Shown in pieces: positions 17,592 to 27,059 of a stretch of 64,000 nucleotides of DNA (positions are counted from its first letter, which is position 1; the number at the start of each line of letters is the position of its first letter). Both the position numbers and the translations under genes were made by a program. Below the pieces are notes generated by a model. It had not been told where the DNA came from, did no database searches, and worked only from the letters and a program-made list of their open reading frames with translations. Source of the DNA: Chromatiaceae bacterium (GTDB lineage: Bacteria > Pseudomonadota > Gammaproteobacteria > Chromatiales > Chromatiaceae); the NCBI GenBank assembly GCA_024235395.1, contig JACKMK010000002.1, forward strand, positions 124,001 to 188,000. Reading direction: 5' to 3'.

Positions 17592-17727
17592 TGCTGGGAA
17601 CACAACAGCACATCCGGGGCGAAGCTGTCCACGGCCGGGCGCCCGGTCGTGACGTGTCCAGCTGATCTGCATCAAGCGCGGGTGCGGCGTCGTCGGCGAG
17701 CCGCCGTCACATGCGGTCGACCGGGTC

Positions 17728-18936
17728 TCAGGTCGCCTCTTGGCGCAGCGTGGAGGTCAGGCGTTCGAACTCGCGTTTCATCTCGAGATTCTCGAACGCC
17801 CTGAGTGGCGGGACCTGCAGCTGGAACAGGCTGTCGAGCAGGTGACGGCTGTCCTGCATCAATGCGACCAGGTCACCCGACATCTTGACCGTCTCATAGG
17901 TGTTCTGGGCGACGGCGATATCCTGCGACAGGCGCCGGCGCGACACCGTGATCTGCTGTTCCTGGTGTTTGAGGTAGTCGCGGTAACGCGACGCGGCGTC
18001 GATCGTCAGCTGCTGCGCCTGCAGGTTGGACTGCAGCAGCTTGCTCGGATTGCGGGCGTTCAGGGTGCGCGTTTCCCGCTGCAACCGCTGTGCACGCTCG
18101 CGGATGGCGTCGATGCGCGGGCCATAGTCGGTCGCGATACTGTCCAGCAGGGTTGCATGCATGTGATCCAGCGCCTTCAGCAGAACCGCATACATGCCGT
18201 AGTAGCGCCGTGCGGTCGGAAGGTCCTCGCGGCTCTCGACCGTCAACGCCTCGAGCTGCTGCGTCAGGCGCCGCACCTTCTCGAACGCGAGCGTCATGTC
18301 CACGACATCGTCGCCGACCACGGTCGAGAGCAGGAAGTCCACGCCATCGGCATCGATCTGCAGTCCCTTTTTGCGCAACTCCGATGCCGTCTCGGCGTGC
18401 AGGCCGGCGATCGCGCCCTGCTGCTCGACCAGCAACGCCTCGCGTTCGGCGATCTCCTCGCCGATATCCGCGATCGTCTTGCGCCACATGGAATCCGACG
18501 GCGCCGTGAGTTTGCGTCGGTTCAGTTCGACGATCGCCGCGCGGTTCTCCTCCATCGCCTGGTTGAGGGCGTGCATGCGTTCCCGCAGCAGGTTGTCGCC
18601 CACCAGCAGCGTGGCGACCTCGTCGAGGAGTGCGTCGATCGCCGCGGCATTCGACACCTGGTCGTCGCCGAACCACGCCGATGTCGGCAGTTGATCCTGA
18701 CGTTCGTCCAGCGCGATGACCTCGTCGAGCCGCGGGATCAGGTCGTCCCACAATCTTGCGTCAGCGGGGTGTTCTTCGCGCCAGAAACGACGCGCGCTGT
18801 CCAACGTGGCGCCGGCGTACTCGACGGTCCTGTCCCAAAGGGTATCCGCCCTGTCCGGTGGCTGCTCGACCACATCGGCCGGGGCCCCTTGGGACAACAG
18901 GGCGACTGCGAAAAGGGTGGCCAGGTGTCGGCTCAT
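17728..18936 (-). CDS. Periplasmic coiled-coil protein of unknown function
   Basis: This 402-residue protein has a short signal peptide (HLATLFAVALLSQGAPA). Apart from that it is strongly helical and charged, with long heptad-like stretches at about residues 110-200 and 250-360. There are no cysteines and no catalytic motif. It is probably an elongated periplasmic protein. It lies 51 bp downstream of the DUF302 gene on the same strand and 136 bp upstream of the ATPase beta gene. It may be co-transcribed with the DUF302 gene; a link to the ATPase is only positional. Confidence 0.6.
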   Translation of the reverse strand: MSRHLATLFAVALLSQGAPADVVEQPPDRADTLWDRTVEYAGATLDSARRFWREEHPADARLWDDLIPRLDEVIALDERQDQLPTSAWFGDDQVSNAAAIDALLDEVATLLVGDNLLRERMHALNQAMEENRAAIVELNRRKLTAPSDSMWRKTIADIGEEIAEREALLVEQQGAIAGLHAETASELRKKGLQIDADGVDFLLSTVVGDDVVDMTLAFEKVRRLTQQLEALTVESREDLPTARRYYGMYAVLLKALDHMHATLLDSIATDYGPRIDAIRERAQRLQRETRTLNARNPSKLLQSNLQAQQLTIDAASRYRDYLKHQEQQITVSRRRLSQDIAVAQNTYETVKMSGDLVALMQDSRHLLDSLFQLQVPPLRAFENLEMKREFERLTSTLRQEAT

Positions 18937-18987
18937 GTCGGCGCTTGGCAGATCGGTCGCTACGGTGCTTACGTGATGCCGGGGCGG

Positions 18988-19377
18988 CTACTTCAGCCCC
19001 TCGACCACATGGCGCAACTTGTCGCGGATGATGGTCGCGATCTCCGCGAGTTGTGGATTGTCGATCGCCTGCATCGAGGCGATCGGGTCGATCGCGGCCA
19101 CCTGCGTACCGCCGCCTTCGGCCTCCTGCACGATCACGTTGCACGGCAGCATTGCACCCACCATGCGTTCCGCTTGCAGCGCCTTGTAGGCGAACTGGGG
19201 ATTGCAGGCACCAAGAATCTGGTAGCGGCGAAAGTCCACGTCGAGCTTTTTCTTCAAGGTCGCCTGGACGTCGATCTCGGTCAGCACACCGAATCCCTCG
19301 GCCTTCAAGGCCTCGGTGACCTTCGTGATCGCCTCTTCGAAGGGTATCCCCAGCGTCTTTTCGACGTAATAGCTCAT
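18988..19377 (-). CDS. DUF302 domain protein
   Basis: This is a 129-residue protein. ATG 19377 (MSYYVEKTLG) is chosen over a frame extension to 19446 because GGGGA lies just upstream. It has the DUF302 pattern: FEEAITKVTEALKAEGFGVLTEIDV at the start, then YQILGACNPQFAYKAL and MLPCNVIVQE. The two conserved cysteines C60 and C79 stand out. Members of this family are common in sulfur-oxidising and metal-handling bacteria, but their function is not settled. No signal peptide is present. Confidence 0.88.
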   Translation of the reverse strand: MSYYVEKTLGIPFEEAITKVTEALKAEGFGVLTEIDVQATLKKKLDVDFRRYQILGACNPQFAYKALQAERMVGAMLPCNVIVQEAEGGGTQVAAIDPIASMQAIDNPQLAEIATIIRDKLRHVVEGLK

Positions 19378-19561
19378 GCCGCGTCCCCGTTGGTCCAGGT
19401 GTATGCCCGTGGTTGAAATCTTGCAGTGTGTGGCCCGGCTTCGCAACCGCGTCGCCGACCCCGTGTCGGTTCGCAGCGGAACAGCCGTGACGCAGGCCGG
19501 AGGCGGGTCTTCGGCGGCGGTGTGCGTCGCTGTTCGATGTGTGACGGGCCGCGACCGCGGC

Positions 19562-20212
19562 CTACGGGGCCGCCTTGAATTGTTTGGCCAGGGCCTCGAG
19601 GTTGTCGCGGTGGGTGATCAGCACGACCTCGTCTTCGGCCTCGAGGCGCAGTTCGCCGTCGGGCAGCAGGAAATCGCCGTCACGGTACAGGCACACCACG
19701 CGGGTCTGTTTGGGCAGGCCGATCGCATCGACAGGCCCCGCCTGTTCGTCGCGCACCACGAACGAGAATACCCGCGCCTCGTCGCGAATCATGGTCGAAA
19801 ACTCCAGCGGATCGCGGCCCTCGAACAGATCGGCGAGATGAATGCCGATGGTGCGCGACGGGATGATGGTGTCTTCGAGGCCGAGTTCGATACAGATGTG
19901 CTCGAGTTCGGGATCATCGATCTTGGTGACCACACGGCGGAAGCCGAGTGAGCGGCCGACCAGGCTGGCGATGATGTTGGTCTGATCCTGATTGCTCAGG
20001 CAGTACAGCACCGCGGTATGCTGTGGGTCGGCCTCGCGCAGGATGGCCGGTCGACTGCCGTCGCCGTGGATGAAGCCGCAGTCGATCTCTTCGGAAAGCG
20101 TCTCGATGACGTCCTTGTCACGCTCGATCACGACCACCTCGTGGCCGCGTTTGAGCAGTACCCGCGCAGTGCTCACGGTCAGCGATCCGGCACCCAGGAA
20201 AACCGCTCTCAT
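19562..20212 (-). CDS. Single-RCK potassium channel regulator (TrkA/KtrA type)
   Basis: This is a 216-residue cytoplasmic protein. The start ATG 20212 overlaps the TrkH stop by four bases. An N-terminal Rossmann RCK domain (MRAVFLGAGSLTVSTARVLLKRGHEVVVIERD) and a C-terminal TrkA-C domain (about residues 140-210, ending in EDEVVLITH) are seen. The length matches KtrA (one RCK unit) rather than the double-unit E. coli TrkA. The dinucleotide loop reads GAGSLT, lacking the third glycine of the usual GxGxxG. It gates the partner TrkH/KtrB channel in response to nucleotides. Confidence 0.9.
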   Translation of the reverse strand: MRAVFLGAGSLTVSTARVLLKRGHEVVVIERDKDVIETLSEEIDCGFIHGDGSRPAILREADPQHTAVLYCLSNQDQTNIIASLVGRSLGFRRVVTKIDDPELEHICIELGLEDTIIPSRTIGIHLADLFEGRDPLEFSTMIRDEARVFSFVVRDEQAGPVDAIGLPKQTRVVCLYRDGDFLLPDGELRLEAEDEVVLITHRDNLEALAKQFKAAP

Positions 20213-21672
20213 CTTTGGTCGATCCTCCGTCCCCACCAGGTCGGGGGATAAAGTAGCACCAGCAACGCGATGATTTCCAACCGGCCGAGCAGCATGTCGA
20301 CGCACAGCAACAGCTTGAGTCCTGTTGCGAGGTCGGGGGATGTGACGCCGGCAGACAGGCCGACGGTACCGGTCGCGGAGACGACCTCGAACAATGCGTC
20401 CAGGGTCGGCTGACCACCGGCGACCATGATCAGCCACGACAGCAGCACGGTGAGCACGAACAACAGGATCACGAGCAAGGCGCGTTGCATCTCTTCGGCC
20501 TCCAGGTTGCGCCCGCCGAGGCGCACCGCGGCGACCGCGTGGCCGGGCATCGTCGTACGGCGCAGCGTGAAGGCAACGAGTTTGGCGAGTATCAGCAGGC
20601 GCAGCAGTTTGATGCCGCCGGCAGTCGAACCGACGCTGCCACCGGAGAGCATCGCGACGATCAGCAACAGCTTGGCGGTGTCGCCCAGTTGCGTGACCGG
20701 CAGCGTGGAAAAGCCGGCGGTGGTCTGCGCGGAGGCACCGAGCAGGCCGCCGTGGTACAACGCGTCCGACCAGCTCATACCGCTGTCCAGACGCAGTGCC
20801 AGCGCGAGCAGCGATGCGACCAGGCACACGACCAATGGCAGCGTCCACCACTCGGGGTCGCCGGCCAGCTCCCAACGGCGTCGGCGCACGACCTGGTAAT
20901 AGAGCACCAGCGGCAGGGCGCCAAGCAGCGCGATGCCGATCGTCAGGTAGGGTGCGACCACGGACGGCATCCCGGCGAGGCTCAGATCGTAGCCGGAAAA
21001 GCCGCCGGTGGAGATCGCCGCGAGGGCGTGCAACAGCGCCTGCAGGCCGTCTCCAAGGGAAAGCCACAGCGCGGTCACCGCCACCAGTGTCAGCAACAGG
21101 TAGGCAGTGAGTACCTGGCGCGCATAGGTCCTGGCCGATGCGGGCAGTTCGTCCTGGGAGTCGAGGCCGGTGAGGCGACGCGCGCCGGACAGGTGACCGA
21201 GCACCAGCGCGACCGAGAACACCGCGATTCCGAGCCCACCGTACCACTGCATCCAGGCACGCATCAGCAGCAGTCCCGGGCTGTGGTCGTGCACCGAAAC
21301 CAGGGTGCTCAGCCCGGTGGTGGTGATCGCCGACACCGATTCGAACAACGCGTCTTCGGCGCTCAGTCCTTCGCCGATGAACGGCCATGCCATCAGCAGC
21401 GGTGCGAGCACGAACGTCAGCGCGACGGTCGCAAGGGCCTCGTTGACCTGCAGTCGACGGGGCGGAGCGGTGCGCCGCCCGGGCACCCAGAGCAGCCCCA
21501 GCACAGCGACGGTCAGCGCGAGATTCACCGCGAGGCGCAGTTCCCCGAACGCCAGTGCGGCCACCAAGGGGACCAGCGTGAGTCCGCCCAGCACCAGTGC
21601 CAGCCGGCTGAGGTAGTAACGCAGGACCCTGGGGCGTACGGCGTAGCTCAGACTGGCGGCGGCACGATCCAT
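20209..21672 (-). CDS. Potassium uptake channel protein, TrkH/KtrB family
   Basis: This 487-residue protein starts at ATG 21672 (MDRAAASLSYAV); the open frame upstream lacks membrane character. It has about ten hydrophobic segments arranged as four M-P-M repeats. The four filter loops are visible as ITTTGLST, AISTGGFSG, QTTAGFST and TGTVGLSAG, each with the filter glycine. It is an inner-membrane potassium channel coupled by a 4-bp overlap to its RCK regulator. Together they form a complete uptake system. Confidence 0.92.
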   Translation of the reverse strand: MDRAAASLSYAVRPRVLRYYLSRLALVLGGLTLVPLVAALAFGELRLAVNLALTVAVLGLLWVPGRRTAPPRRLQVNEALATVALTFVLAPLLMAWPFIGEGLSAEDALFESVSAITTTGLSTLVSVHDHSPGLLLMRAWMQWYGGLGIAVFSVALVLGHLSGARRLTGLDSQDELPASARTYARQVLTAYLLLTLVAVTALWLSLGDGLQALLHALAAISTGGFSGYDLSLAGMPSVVAPYLTIGIALLGALPLVLYYQVVRRRRWELAGDPEWWTLPLVVCLVASLLALALRLDSGMSWSDALYHGGLLGASAQTTAGFSTLPVTQLGDTAKLLLIVAMLSGGSVGSTAGGIKLLRLLILAKLVAFTLRRTTMPGHAVAAVRLGGRNLEAEEMQRALLVILLFVLTVLLSWLIMVAGGQPTLDALFEVVSATGTVGLSAGVTSPDLATGLKLLLCVDMLLGRLEIIALLVLLYPPTWWGRRIDQR

Positions 21673-21899
21673 GGTGTGGTTCTGCTCCCGGGATGCAGGC
21701 GGTGCGAGACAGCCGACAGGCGTCACGCTTGCGTTTTCAGTATACGTGACCGGTCGCCGCGGCCGGATCCTCGCCCTGCACGCAGCCTGCGCTTGCACCG
21801 GCATAAACCGGTCTTGCGACGCGTCAACTGCCAGGCCGCCGTTCGTTGTGGCACCATGTTCGGAGACGACATGCCGAAGGCGACAGGGATATTTCGCGA

Positions 21900-22934
21900 A
21901 TGGGTAAGAGACCGCTGCTGGTGATCCCGATCGTGCTGGCCGTGGCGGGTGCGGCGGCGTACTTCTGGCAACAGGAACGGGCGGTCGGCGAGGAGGTCAC
22001 CGAGTTGACCTTGTACGGCAATGTCGACCTGCGCGAGGTCGACCTGGCGTTCAACGCCGCCGAACACGTCGCGGAGGTGATGGTCAACGAAGGCGATGCG
22101 GTGGTGGCCGGACAGGTGCTGGCGCGCCTGCACGGCGACAAGTTGCAGGCCGCCGTGGATGCCGCGCAGGCGAATGTCGATGCCGCGACGCAGGCGCTGG
22201 CCAAGCTCAAGGCCGGCAGCCGACCGCAGGAGATCCGCATCGCTCAGGCACAGGCGGATGCGTTGCAGGCCAAGGCGCACAGCGCGCGGATCAGTTATGC
22301 GCGACTGCGCAAGCTGGAGACGCAAAAACTCGCTGCACCGGAGGACGTCGACCAGGCGAAGGCGACCGCAGATGCCGCGGAGGCCGAGGCGCGCGCGGCC
22401 CAGGAGACCTTCGCGCTGGCGGTAGCCGGCCCGCGTGTCGAGGATATCGCGCAGGCCGATGCACAGCTCGCCGCGCGCCAGGCCGAGCTGGCACTGGCCC
22501 GGCAGCAACTCGACGATGCCACGCTGCGTGCACCGGCCGCCGGCGTGGTGCGCGACCGGATCCTCGAACCGGGCGACATGGCCGCGCCGCAGACCCCGGT
22601 GCTGACCCTGGCACTCACCGAACCCCTGTGGGTCCGCGTGTACGTGCCCGAGCCACAACTCGGCCGGATTGCCCCCGGTATGCGGGCCCGGGTGATCACC
22701 GACAGTTATCCGGGCAAGGTCTACGACGGCTGGATCGGCTTCATCTCACCGACCGCCGAGTTCACGCCCAAGAACGTCGAGACCACCGAACTGCGCACCC
22801 GGCTGGTGTACCAGGCGCGGGTGTTCGTCTGTGATCCGCAAGGGGAACTGCGTCTCGGGATGCCCGCGACGGTCAGCGTTCCGCTCGAGCAGGCGCGGCC
22901 GAGCGACGATGCACCGCCCTGCCGGGATGCCTGA
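21900..22934 (+). CDS. ybhG: HlyD-family membrane fusion protein of ABC exporter (YbhG-like)
   Basis: This 344-residue periplasmic adaptor is anchored by an N-terminal helix (LLVIPIVLAVAGAAAYFW). Next come a half lipoyl domain (YGNVDLREVDLAF), a long alpha-hairpin (about residues 75-195) and the second lipoyl half with LRAPAAGVVRDRILEPGDMA. A beta-barrel domain follows. ATG 21900 is chosen over 21846 because the anchor then starts at once and AGGGA lies upstream. It overlaps the next gene by 8 bp. Size and gene order match ybhGFSR of E. coli, a multidrug or cation efflux system. Confidence 0.88.
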   Translation: MGKRPLLVIPIVLAVAGAAAYFWQQERAVGEEVTELTLYGNVDLREVDLAFNAAEHVAEVMVNEGDAVVAGQVLARLHGDKLQAAVDAAQANVDAATQALAKLKAGSRPQEIRIAQAQADALQAKAHSARISYARLRKLETQKLAAPEDVDQAKATADAAEAEARAAQETFALAVAGPRVEDIAQADAQLAARQAELALARQQLDDATLRAPAAGVVRDRILEPGDMAAPQTPVLTLALTEPLWVRVYVPEPQLGRIAPGMRARVITDSYPGKVYDGWIGFISPTAEFTPKNVETTELRTRLVYQARVFVCDPQGELRLGMPATVSVPLEQARPSDDAPPCRDA

Positions 22935-24708
22935 GATGGCGACGCCGGCCGATGCTGCGGCGGCGTTGTCGCTGAGGGGCGTCAGCAAGACCTTCCATAT
23001 CGGTCCACGCGCGATTCCGGCACTGCGCGACGTGAGCGTGCAGATTTCGCCGGGCAAGGTCACCGGCCTGATCGGTCCGGACGGCGCCGGCAAGACCACG
23101 CTGATGCGCCTCGCGGCCGGGTTGCTCGCGGCCGACAGTGGCCGCCTCGACGTGCTCGGTATCGATGTCGCCGCCGACCCGCTCGCGGTGCAGTCTTCGA
23201 TCGGCTATATGCCGCAGCGGTTCGGACTCTACGAAGATCTCAGCGTGCGGGAAAACCTGGACCTGTACGCCGATCTGCAGGGTGTTCCGGTCGACGAACG
23301 TGCGTCGCGCTACGAGGCGTTGATGCACATGGTCGGCCTGGCGCCGTTCATGCGGCGCCTGGCGGGTCAGTTGTCCGGCGGCATGAAGCAGAAGCTCGGC
23401 CTGGCGTGCACCCTGGTATCGCCGCCACGCCTGTTGCTGCTCGATGAACCGACGGTCGGTGTCGACCCGGTTTCGCGCCGCGAGCTGTGGTCGATCGTGT
23501 ATCGACTGGTACGCGAGCAACGGACCAGCGTGCTGCTCAGTACCGCCTACCTGGACGAGGCCGAGCGTTGCGACGCGGTGATCCTGCTGCACCAGGGGCG
23601 GCTGCTTGGAAAGGGGACGCCGAGCGAATTCAGCGCGCCGCTCGCCGGACACAGCTTCTCGCTGAGCGCCGCCGTGCCGAAGCGTCGGCTGCAGATGCTG
23701 GTGGCCGCGCTGCCGGATGTCGTCGATGCGATCATCGAAGGCGAACACGTTCGCGTGGTCAGCCGTGCCCCCCGCCCGCCCGACATGCGTGCACTGCACG
23801 GGCAGTTGCCCGGACTCGAGGTCGAGCCGGTCACTGCGAACTTCGAGGACGCGTTCATCAGCCGGTTGCGCGCCGAACGCGGCACCGTGCCGGCCGACGC
23901 GGCGATCGCGCCCACCGATCGGGACGCGGGCACCGGCCCGGACGGCGAGACCGTGATCGCGGTGCACCAGGTGCAGCGCCGCTTTGGCGATTTCTACGCG
24001 GTGAAAGGGGTCAGTTTCGAGGTGCGGCGGGGTGAGATCTTCGGCCTCCTGGGGGCCAATGGCGCCGGCAAGTCGACCACCTTCCGCATGCTGTGTGGCC
24101 TGCTGCCGGCCTCGGCAGGCAGCCTGCGCGTCGCCGGGCACGACCTGCGCCACGCGGCCGCGCGGGCACGCGCGCGCATCGGCTACATGGCACAGCGCTT
24201 TTCCCTGTATGTGAACCTCAGCGTCCAACAGAATCTGGCGTTTTTCGCCAGTGCCTATCAGCTGAAGGGTGCGCGGCGCGCGGCGCGGATCCGATGGGCC
24301 CTGGACGGTTTCGAACTCGCCGAATTCGCGGATCTGCCGAGCGGGGATCTCTCGCAGGGTTACAAGCAGCGCCTCGCACTCGCAGCGGCACTGATGCACG
24401 AGCCGGAGATCCTGTTCCTCGACGAGCCGACCTCGGGGGTCGACCCGCTGGCACGCCGCGAGTTCTGGCAGCGTATCAATCTCCTCGCCGAGTCCGGCGT
24501 GACGGTGCTGGTGACGACGCATTTCATGGATGAGGCCAACTATTGCGATCGCCTGCTGATCATGGCCGACGGCGAGACCCTGGCGCAGGGGACGCCGGCC
24601 GAACTGAAGGCACGTTTTCGCAGTCCGGAGCGGCCGGACCCGACGATGGAGGACACCTTCATCGGGCTGATCGAACGGCGCACGGCCGCAGCCGGCGAAG
24701 CCGCATGA
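22927..24708 (+). CDS. ybhF: Tandem ABC ATPase of YbhGFSR-like exporter
   Basis: This 593-residue protein carries two complete nucleotide-binding domains. Domain 1 has Walker A GPDGAGKTT (about residues 50-58), signature LSGGMKQKLGLA and Walker B LLLLDEPTVGVDP. Domain 2 has Walker A GANGAGKST (about 375-383), signature-like LSQGYKQRLALA and Walker B ILFLDEPTSGVDP. Both H-loops appear present or conservatively replaced. The start at ATG 22927 overlaps the adaptor gene; ATG 22936 is an alternative. It powers the two ABC-2 permeases that follow. The length is close to the 578 residues of E. coli YbhF. Confidence 0.9.
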   Translation: MPEMATPADAAAALSLRGVSKTFHIGPRAIPALRDVSVQISPGKVTGLIGPDGAGKTTLMRLAAGLLAADSGRLDVLGIDVAADPLAVQSSIGYMPQRFGLYEDLSVRENLDLYADLQGVPVDERASRYEALMHMVGLAPFMRRLAGQLSGGMKQKLGLACTLVSPPRLLLLDEPTVGVDPVSRRELWSIVYRLVREQRTSVLLSTAYLDEAERCDAVILLHQGRLLGKGTPSEFSAPLAGHSFSLSAAVPKRRLQMLVAALPDVVDAIIEGEHVRVVSRAPRPPDMRALHGQLPGLEVEPVTANFEDAFISRLRAERGTVPADAAIAPTDRDAGTGPDGETVIAVHQVQRRFGDFYAVKGVSFEVRRGEIFGLLGANGAGKSTTFRMLCGLLPASAGSLRVAGHDLRHAAARARARIGYMAQRFSLYVNLSVQQNLAFFASAYQLKGARRAARIRWALDGFELAEFADLPSGDLSQGYKQRLALAAALMHEPEILFLDEPTSGVDPLARREFWQRINLLAESGVTVLVTTHFMDEANYCDRLLIMADGETLAQGTPAELKARFRSPERPDPTMEDTFIGLIERRTAAAGEAA

Positions 24709-25838
24709 CCGGCCCGCGTGGCGGCGCCGCGATGCGCCTGAAGGGGATGGTGCGCAAGGAGGTCCTGCAGATCCTGCGCGACCCGTCCAGCATCGCGATC
24801 GCGTTCGTGATGCCGGTGGTGCTGTTGCTGCTGTTCGGTTACGGCGTGTCGCTCGATGCCCGCGACATACCGCTCGGCCTGGTGATCGAAAGGGCGGACG
24901 CCAACAGCAGCAGCTTCGTCGCGTCGTTCGAACAGTCGGAGTACTTCAGCCCGCGCTACTACACCGATATCCAGCACGCGGAACAGGACCTTGCCGCCCG
25001 CCGGATCGACGGCATCGTCTGGCTGCGCGCGGACTTCAGTCGGCGGCTCCTGGCGCAGGGCGACGCGCCGGTCGGAGTGATCCTGAACGGGGTCGATGCC
25101 AACCAGGCGCGCATCACCTCGGGGTACGTCCAGGGTGTCTGGCAGAACTGGCTCGAACACTATGCCGCCGCGCAGGGGCAGGACCTGGAGATGCCGGTCG
25201 CGGTCGAACCACGCGTCTGGTTCAACGCGGCGTTGCGCAGCCGCAATTTCCTGGTGCCGGGCCTGATCGCGGTGATCATGACGCTGATCGGCGCCCTGCT
25301 GACCGCGCTGGTCGTCGCCCGGGAGTGGGAACGGGGCACCATGGAGGCGTTGATGGTCACGCCGATACGGATCCGCGAGCTGCTGCTCGGCAAGGTGATG
25401 CCGTATTTCGTGCTCGGCATGGGCGGCATGCTGCTCAGTGTCGCGATGGCGGTGTGGCAGTTCGGCGTGCCTTTGCGTGGCTCGTTCTGGCTGCTGCTCG
25501 GCGCCTCGGCGATGTTCATGCTGGTCGCGCTGGCGATGGGTCTGCTGATCTCCACCGTATCGCGCATCCAGTTCGTCGCCGGGCAGATCGCGATCCTGGT
25601 CACCTTCCTGCCCGCATTCATCCTGTCCGGGTTCATCTTCGACATCGGCTCGATGCCAGTCGTGGTCCAGGCGATCACGCATATCGTGCCGGCACGCTAT
25701 TTCGTCGCGGTGCTGCAGACGCTGTTTCTGGCCGGCGATGTCTGGCAGGTGGTGCTCGTCAATACGGCGGCACTGCTGGTGATGTTGCTCGTACTGTTCG
25801 CCGTGCTGCGCCGCAAGGCCCGCAAGAGCCTGGAGTAG
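24705..25838 (+). CDS. ybhS: ABC-2 type permease (YbhS-like)
   Basis: This 377-residue inner-membrane protein starts at ATG 24705, overlapping the ATPase stop (ATGA). One N-terminal helix (IAIAFVMPVVLLLLFGYGV) is followed by a large periplasmic domain (about residues 50-175) and then five C-terminal helices. It has the ABC-2 motif EWERGTMEALMVTPIR and the helix pair ending PARYFVAVLQTLFLAG. The length equals E. coli YbhS. It pairs with the next permease to form the membrane pore. Confidence 0.9.
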   Translation: MTGPRGGAAMRLKGMVRKEVLQILRDPSSIAIAFVMPVVLLLLFGYGVSLDARDIPLGLVIERADANSSSFVASFEQSEYFSPRYYTDIQHAEQDLAARRIDGIVWLRADFSRRLLAQGDAPVGVILNGVDANQARITSGYVQGVWQNWLEHYAAAQGQDLEMPVAVEPRVWFNAALRSRNFLVPGLIAVIMTLIGALLTALVVAREWERGTMEALMVTPIRIRELLLGKVMPYFVLGMGGMLLSVAMAVWQFGVPLRGSFWLLLGASAMFMLVALAMGLLISTVSRIQFVAGQIAILVTFLPAFILSGFIFDIGSMPVVVQAITHIVPARYFVAVLQTLFLAGDVWQVVLVNTAALLVMLLVLFAVLRRKARKSLE

Positions 25839-25841
25839 CCG

Positions 25842-26951
25842 ATGCTGCAGCACATCCTGGCCCTGGCGCTCAAGGAACTGTTGGCGTTGCTGCGCGACAA
25901 GCGCAGCCGGATCCTGCTGATCGGCCCGCCGATAGCGCAGTTGCTGGTCTTCGGATTCGCCGCCACCTTCGACCTGCAACATGCTGCGCTGGTGGTCTAC
26001 GACGAAGACCGCGGTGCAGTCGCGCGCGAACTGGTCGCGCATTTCCGTGGTTCGCGCAACTTCGAGGTGGTGGCCGAACTGAGCCACGACGCGCAGGTGG
26101 CGCCGCTGATCAACAACCGTGACGCGCTGCTCGTGCTGCACCTGGGTGCGGACTTCAGCCGGCAGGTGCTGAGTGGCGGCAGCGGCCCGCTGCAGGTCAT
26201 CATCGACGGTCGCAACTCGAACACCGCGATGCTCGCGCTGAACTACGTGCGCACCATCGTGACCGATTTCAACATCGCGTGGGCGGAACGCCACGGTGGC
26301 CGGGTGCCCCCTGTGCAACTCGAGATGCGTCCCTGGTACAACGCGAACCTCGAGTCACGCTGGTTCATCGTGCCGGGTATCGTCGGGTTGCTCACCCTGG
26401 TGATCACGCTGGTCGTGACCGCGTTGTCGGTCGCGCGTGAGCGCGAGGCAGGGACTTTCGATCAGTTGCTGGTGACCCCGCTACGGCCGACCGCGATCCT
26501 CATAGGCAAGTCGATCCCGGGGATACTGATCGGTCTGTTGCAGGGCAGCCTGATCATCGCGATCGCGGTATACGGATTCGGCGTGCCGCTGCGAGGCGAC
26601 ATCGGTGCCCTGTATCTCGGGATGCTGCTGTTCCTGACCTCGGCGGTCGGTGTCGGCCTGATGATCTCTTCGCTGTCGGTCACCCAGCAGCAGGGTCTGC
26701 TGGGCGCCTTCCTGTTCCTGGTGCCCTCAGTGATCCTGTCCGGTTTCGCGACACCGATCGCGAACATGCCGCCGGTGGTGCAGGCGCTGACGTTGGTCAA
26801 CCCGCTGCGCTACTTTCTTGTCATCCTGCGCGGCGTCTTTCTCGAGGGCTATTCCTATTCGGCGCTGGTCAACCAGTACTGGCCGATGGCGCTGATCGGC
26901 GTCGTCAGCCTGGTCGCGGCCGGTTGGCTGTTCCGTCACCGGATGTACTGA
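25842..26951 (+). CDS. ybhR: ABC-2 type permease (YbhR-like)
   Basis: This 369-residue inner-membrane protein has the same architecture as the preceding gene. It has an N-terminal helix, a periplasmic domain, then ABC-2 helices with REREAGTFDQLLVTPLRPTAI and LVNPLRYFLVILRGVFLEG. It starts three bases after the preceding stop. It is the last gene of the four-gene exporter operon and matches the YbhR length of 368. The substrate is unknown; YbhGFSR homologues are linked to drug and cation tolerance. Confidence 0.9.
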   Translation: MLQHILALALKELLALLRDKRSRILLIGPPIAQLLVFGFAATFDLQHAALVVYDEDRGAVARELVAHFRGSRNFEVVAELSHDAQVAPLINNRDALLVLHLGADFSRQVLSGGSGPLQVIIDGRNSNTAMLALNYVRTIVTDFNIAWAERHGGRVPPVQLEMRPWYNANLESRWFIVPGIVGLLTLVITLVVTALSVAREREAGTFDQLLVTPLRPTAILIGKSIPGILIGLLQGSLIIAIAVYGFGVPLRGDIGALYLGMLLFLTSAVGVGLMISSLSVTQQQGLLGAFLFLVPSVILSGFATPIANMPPVVQALTLVNPLRYFLVILRGVFLEGYSYSALVNQYWPMALIGVVSLVAAGWLFRHRMY

Positions 26952-27059
26952 ACGGCGATAGCTGCAAAGCGGCGCATCCGGGCGCGGGCGGTCCGTCGTC
27001 CGATCCTAAAGCGTTGTCCGGCAAGGCCGCTAAAAGGGGATGCGCCAGGAAAGCCCGAC

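Noticed and set aside
19562..21388. 608-codon frame suggesting a fused TrkA
   Set aside because: The first 392 codons are an out-of-frame shadow of TrkH; the real TrkA-like protein starts at ATG 20212 with a 4-bp overlap.
22873..24522. 549-codon minus-strand frame opposite the tandem ABC ATPase
   Set aside because: It is antisense to intact Walker motifs and is a shadow frame.
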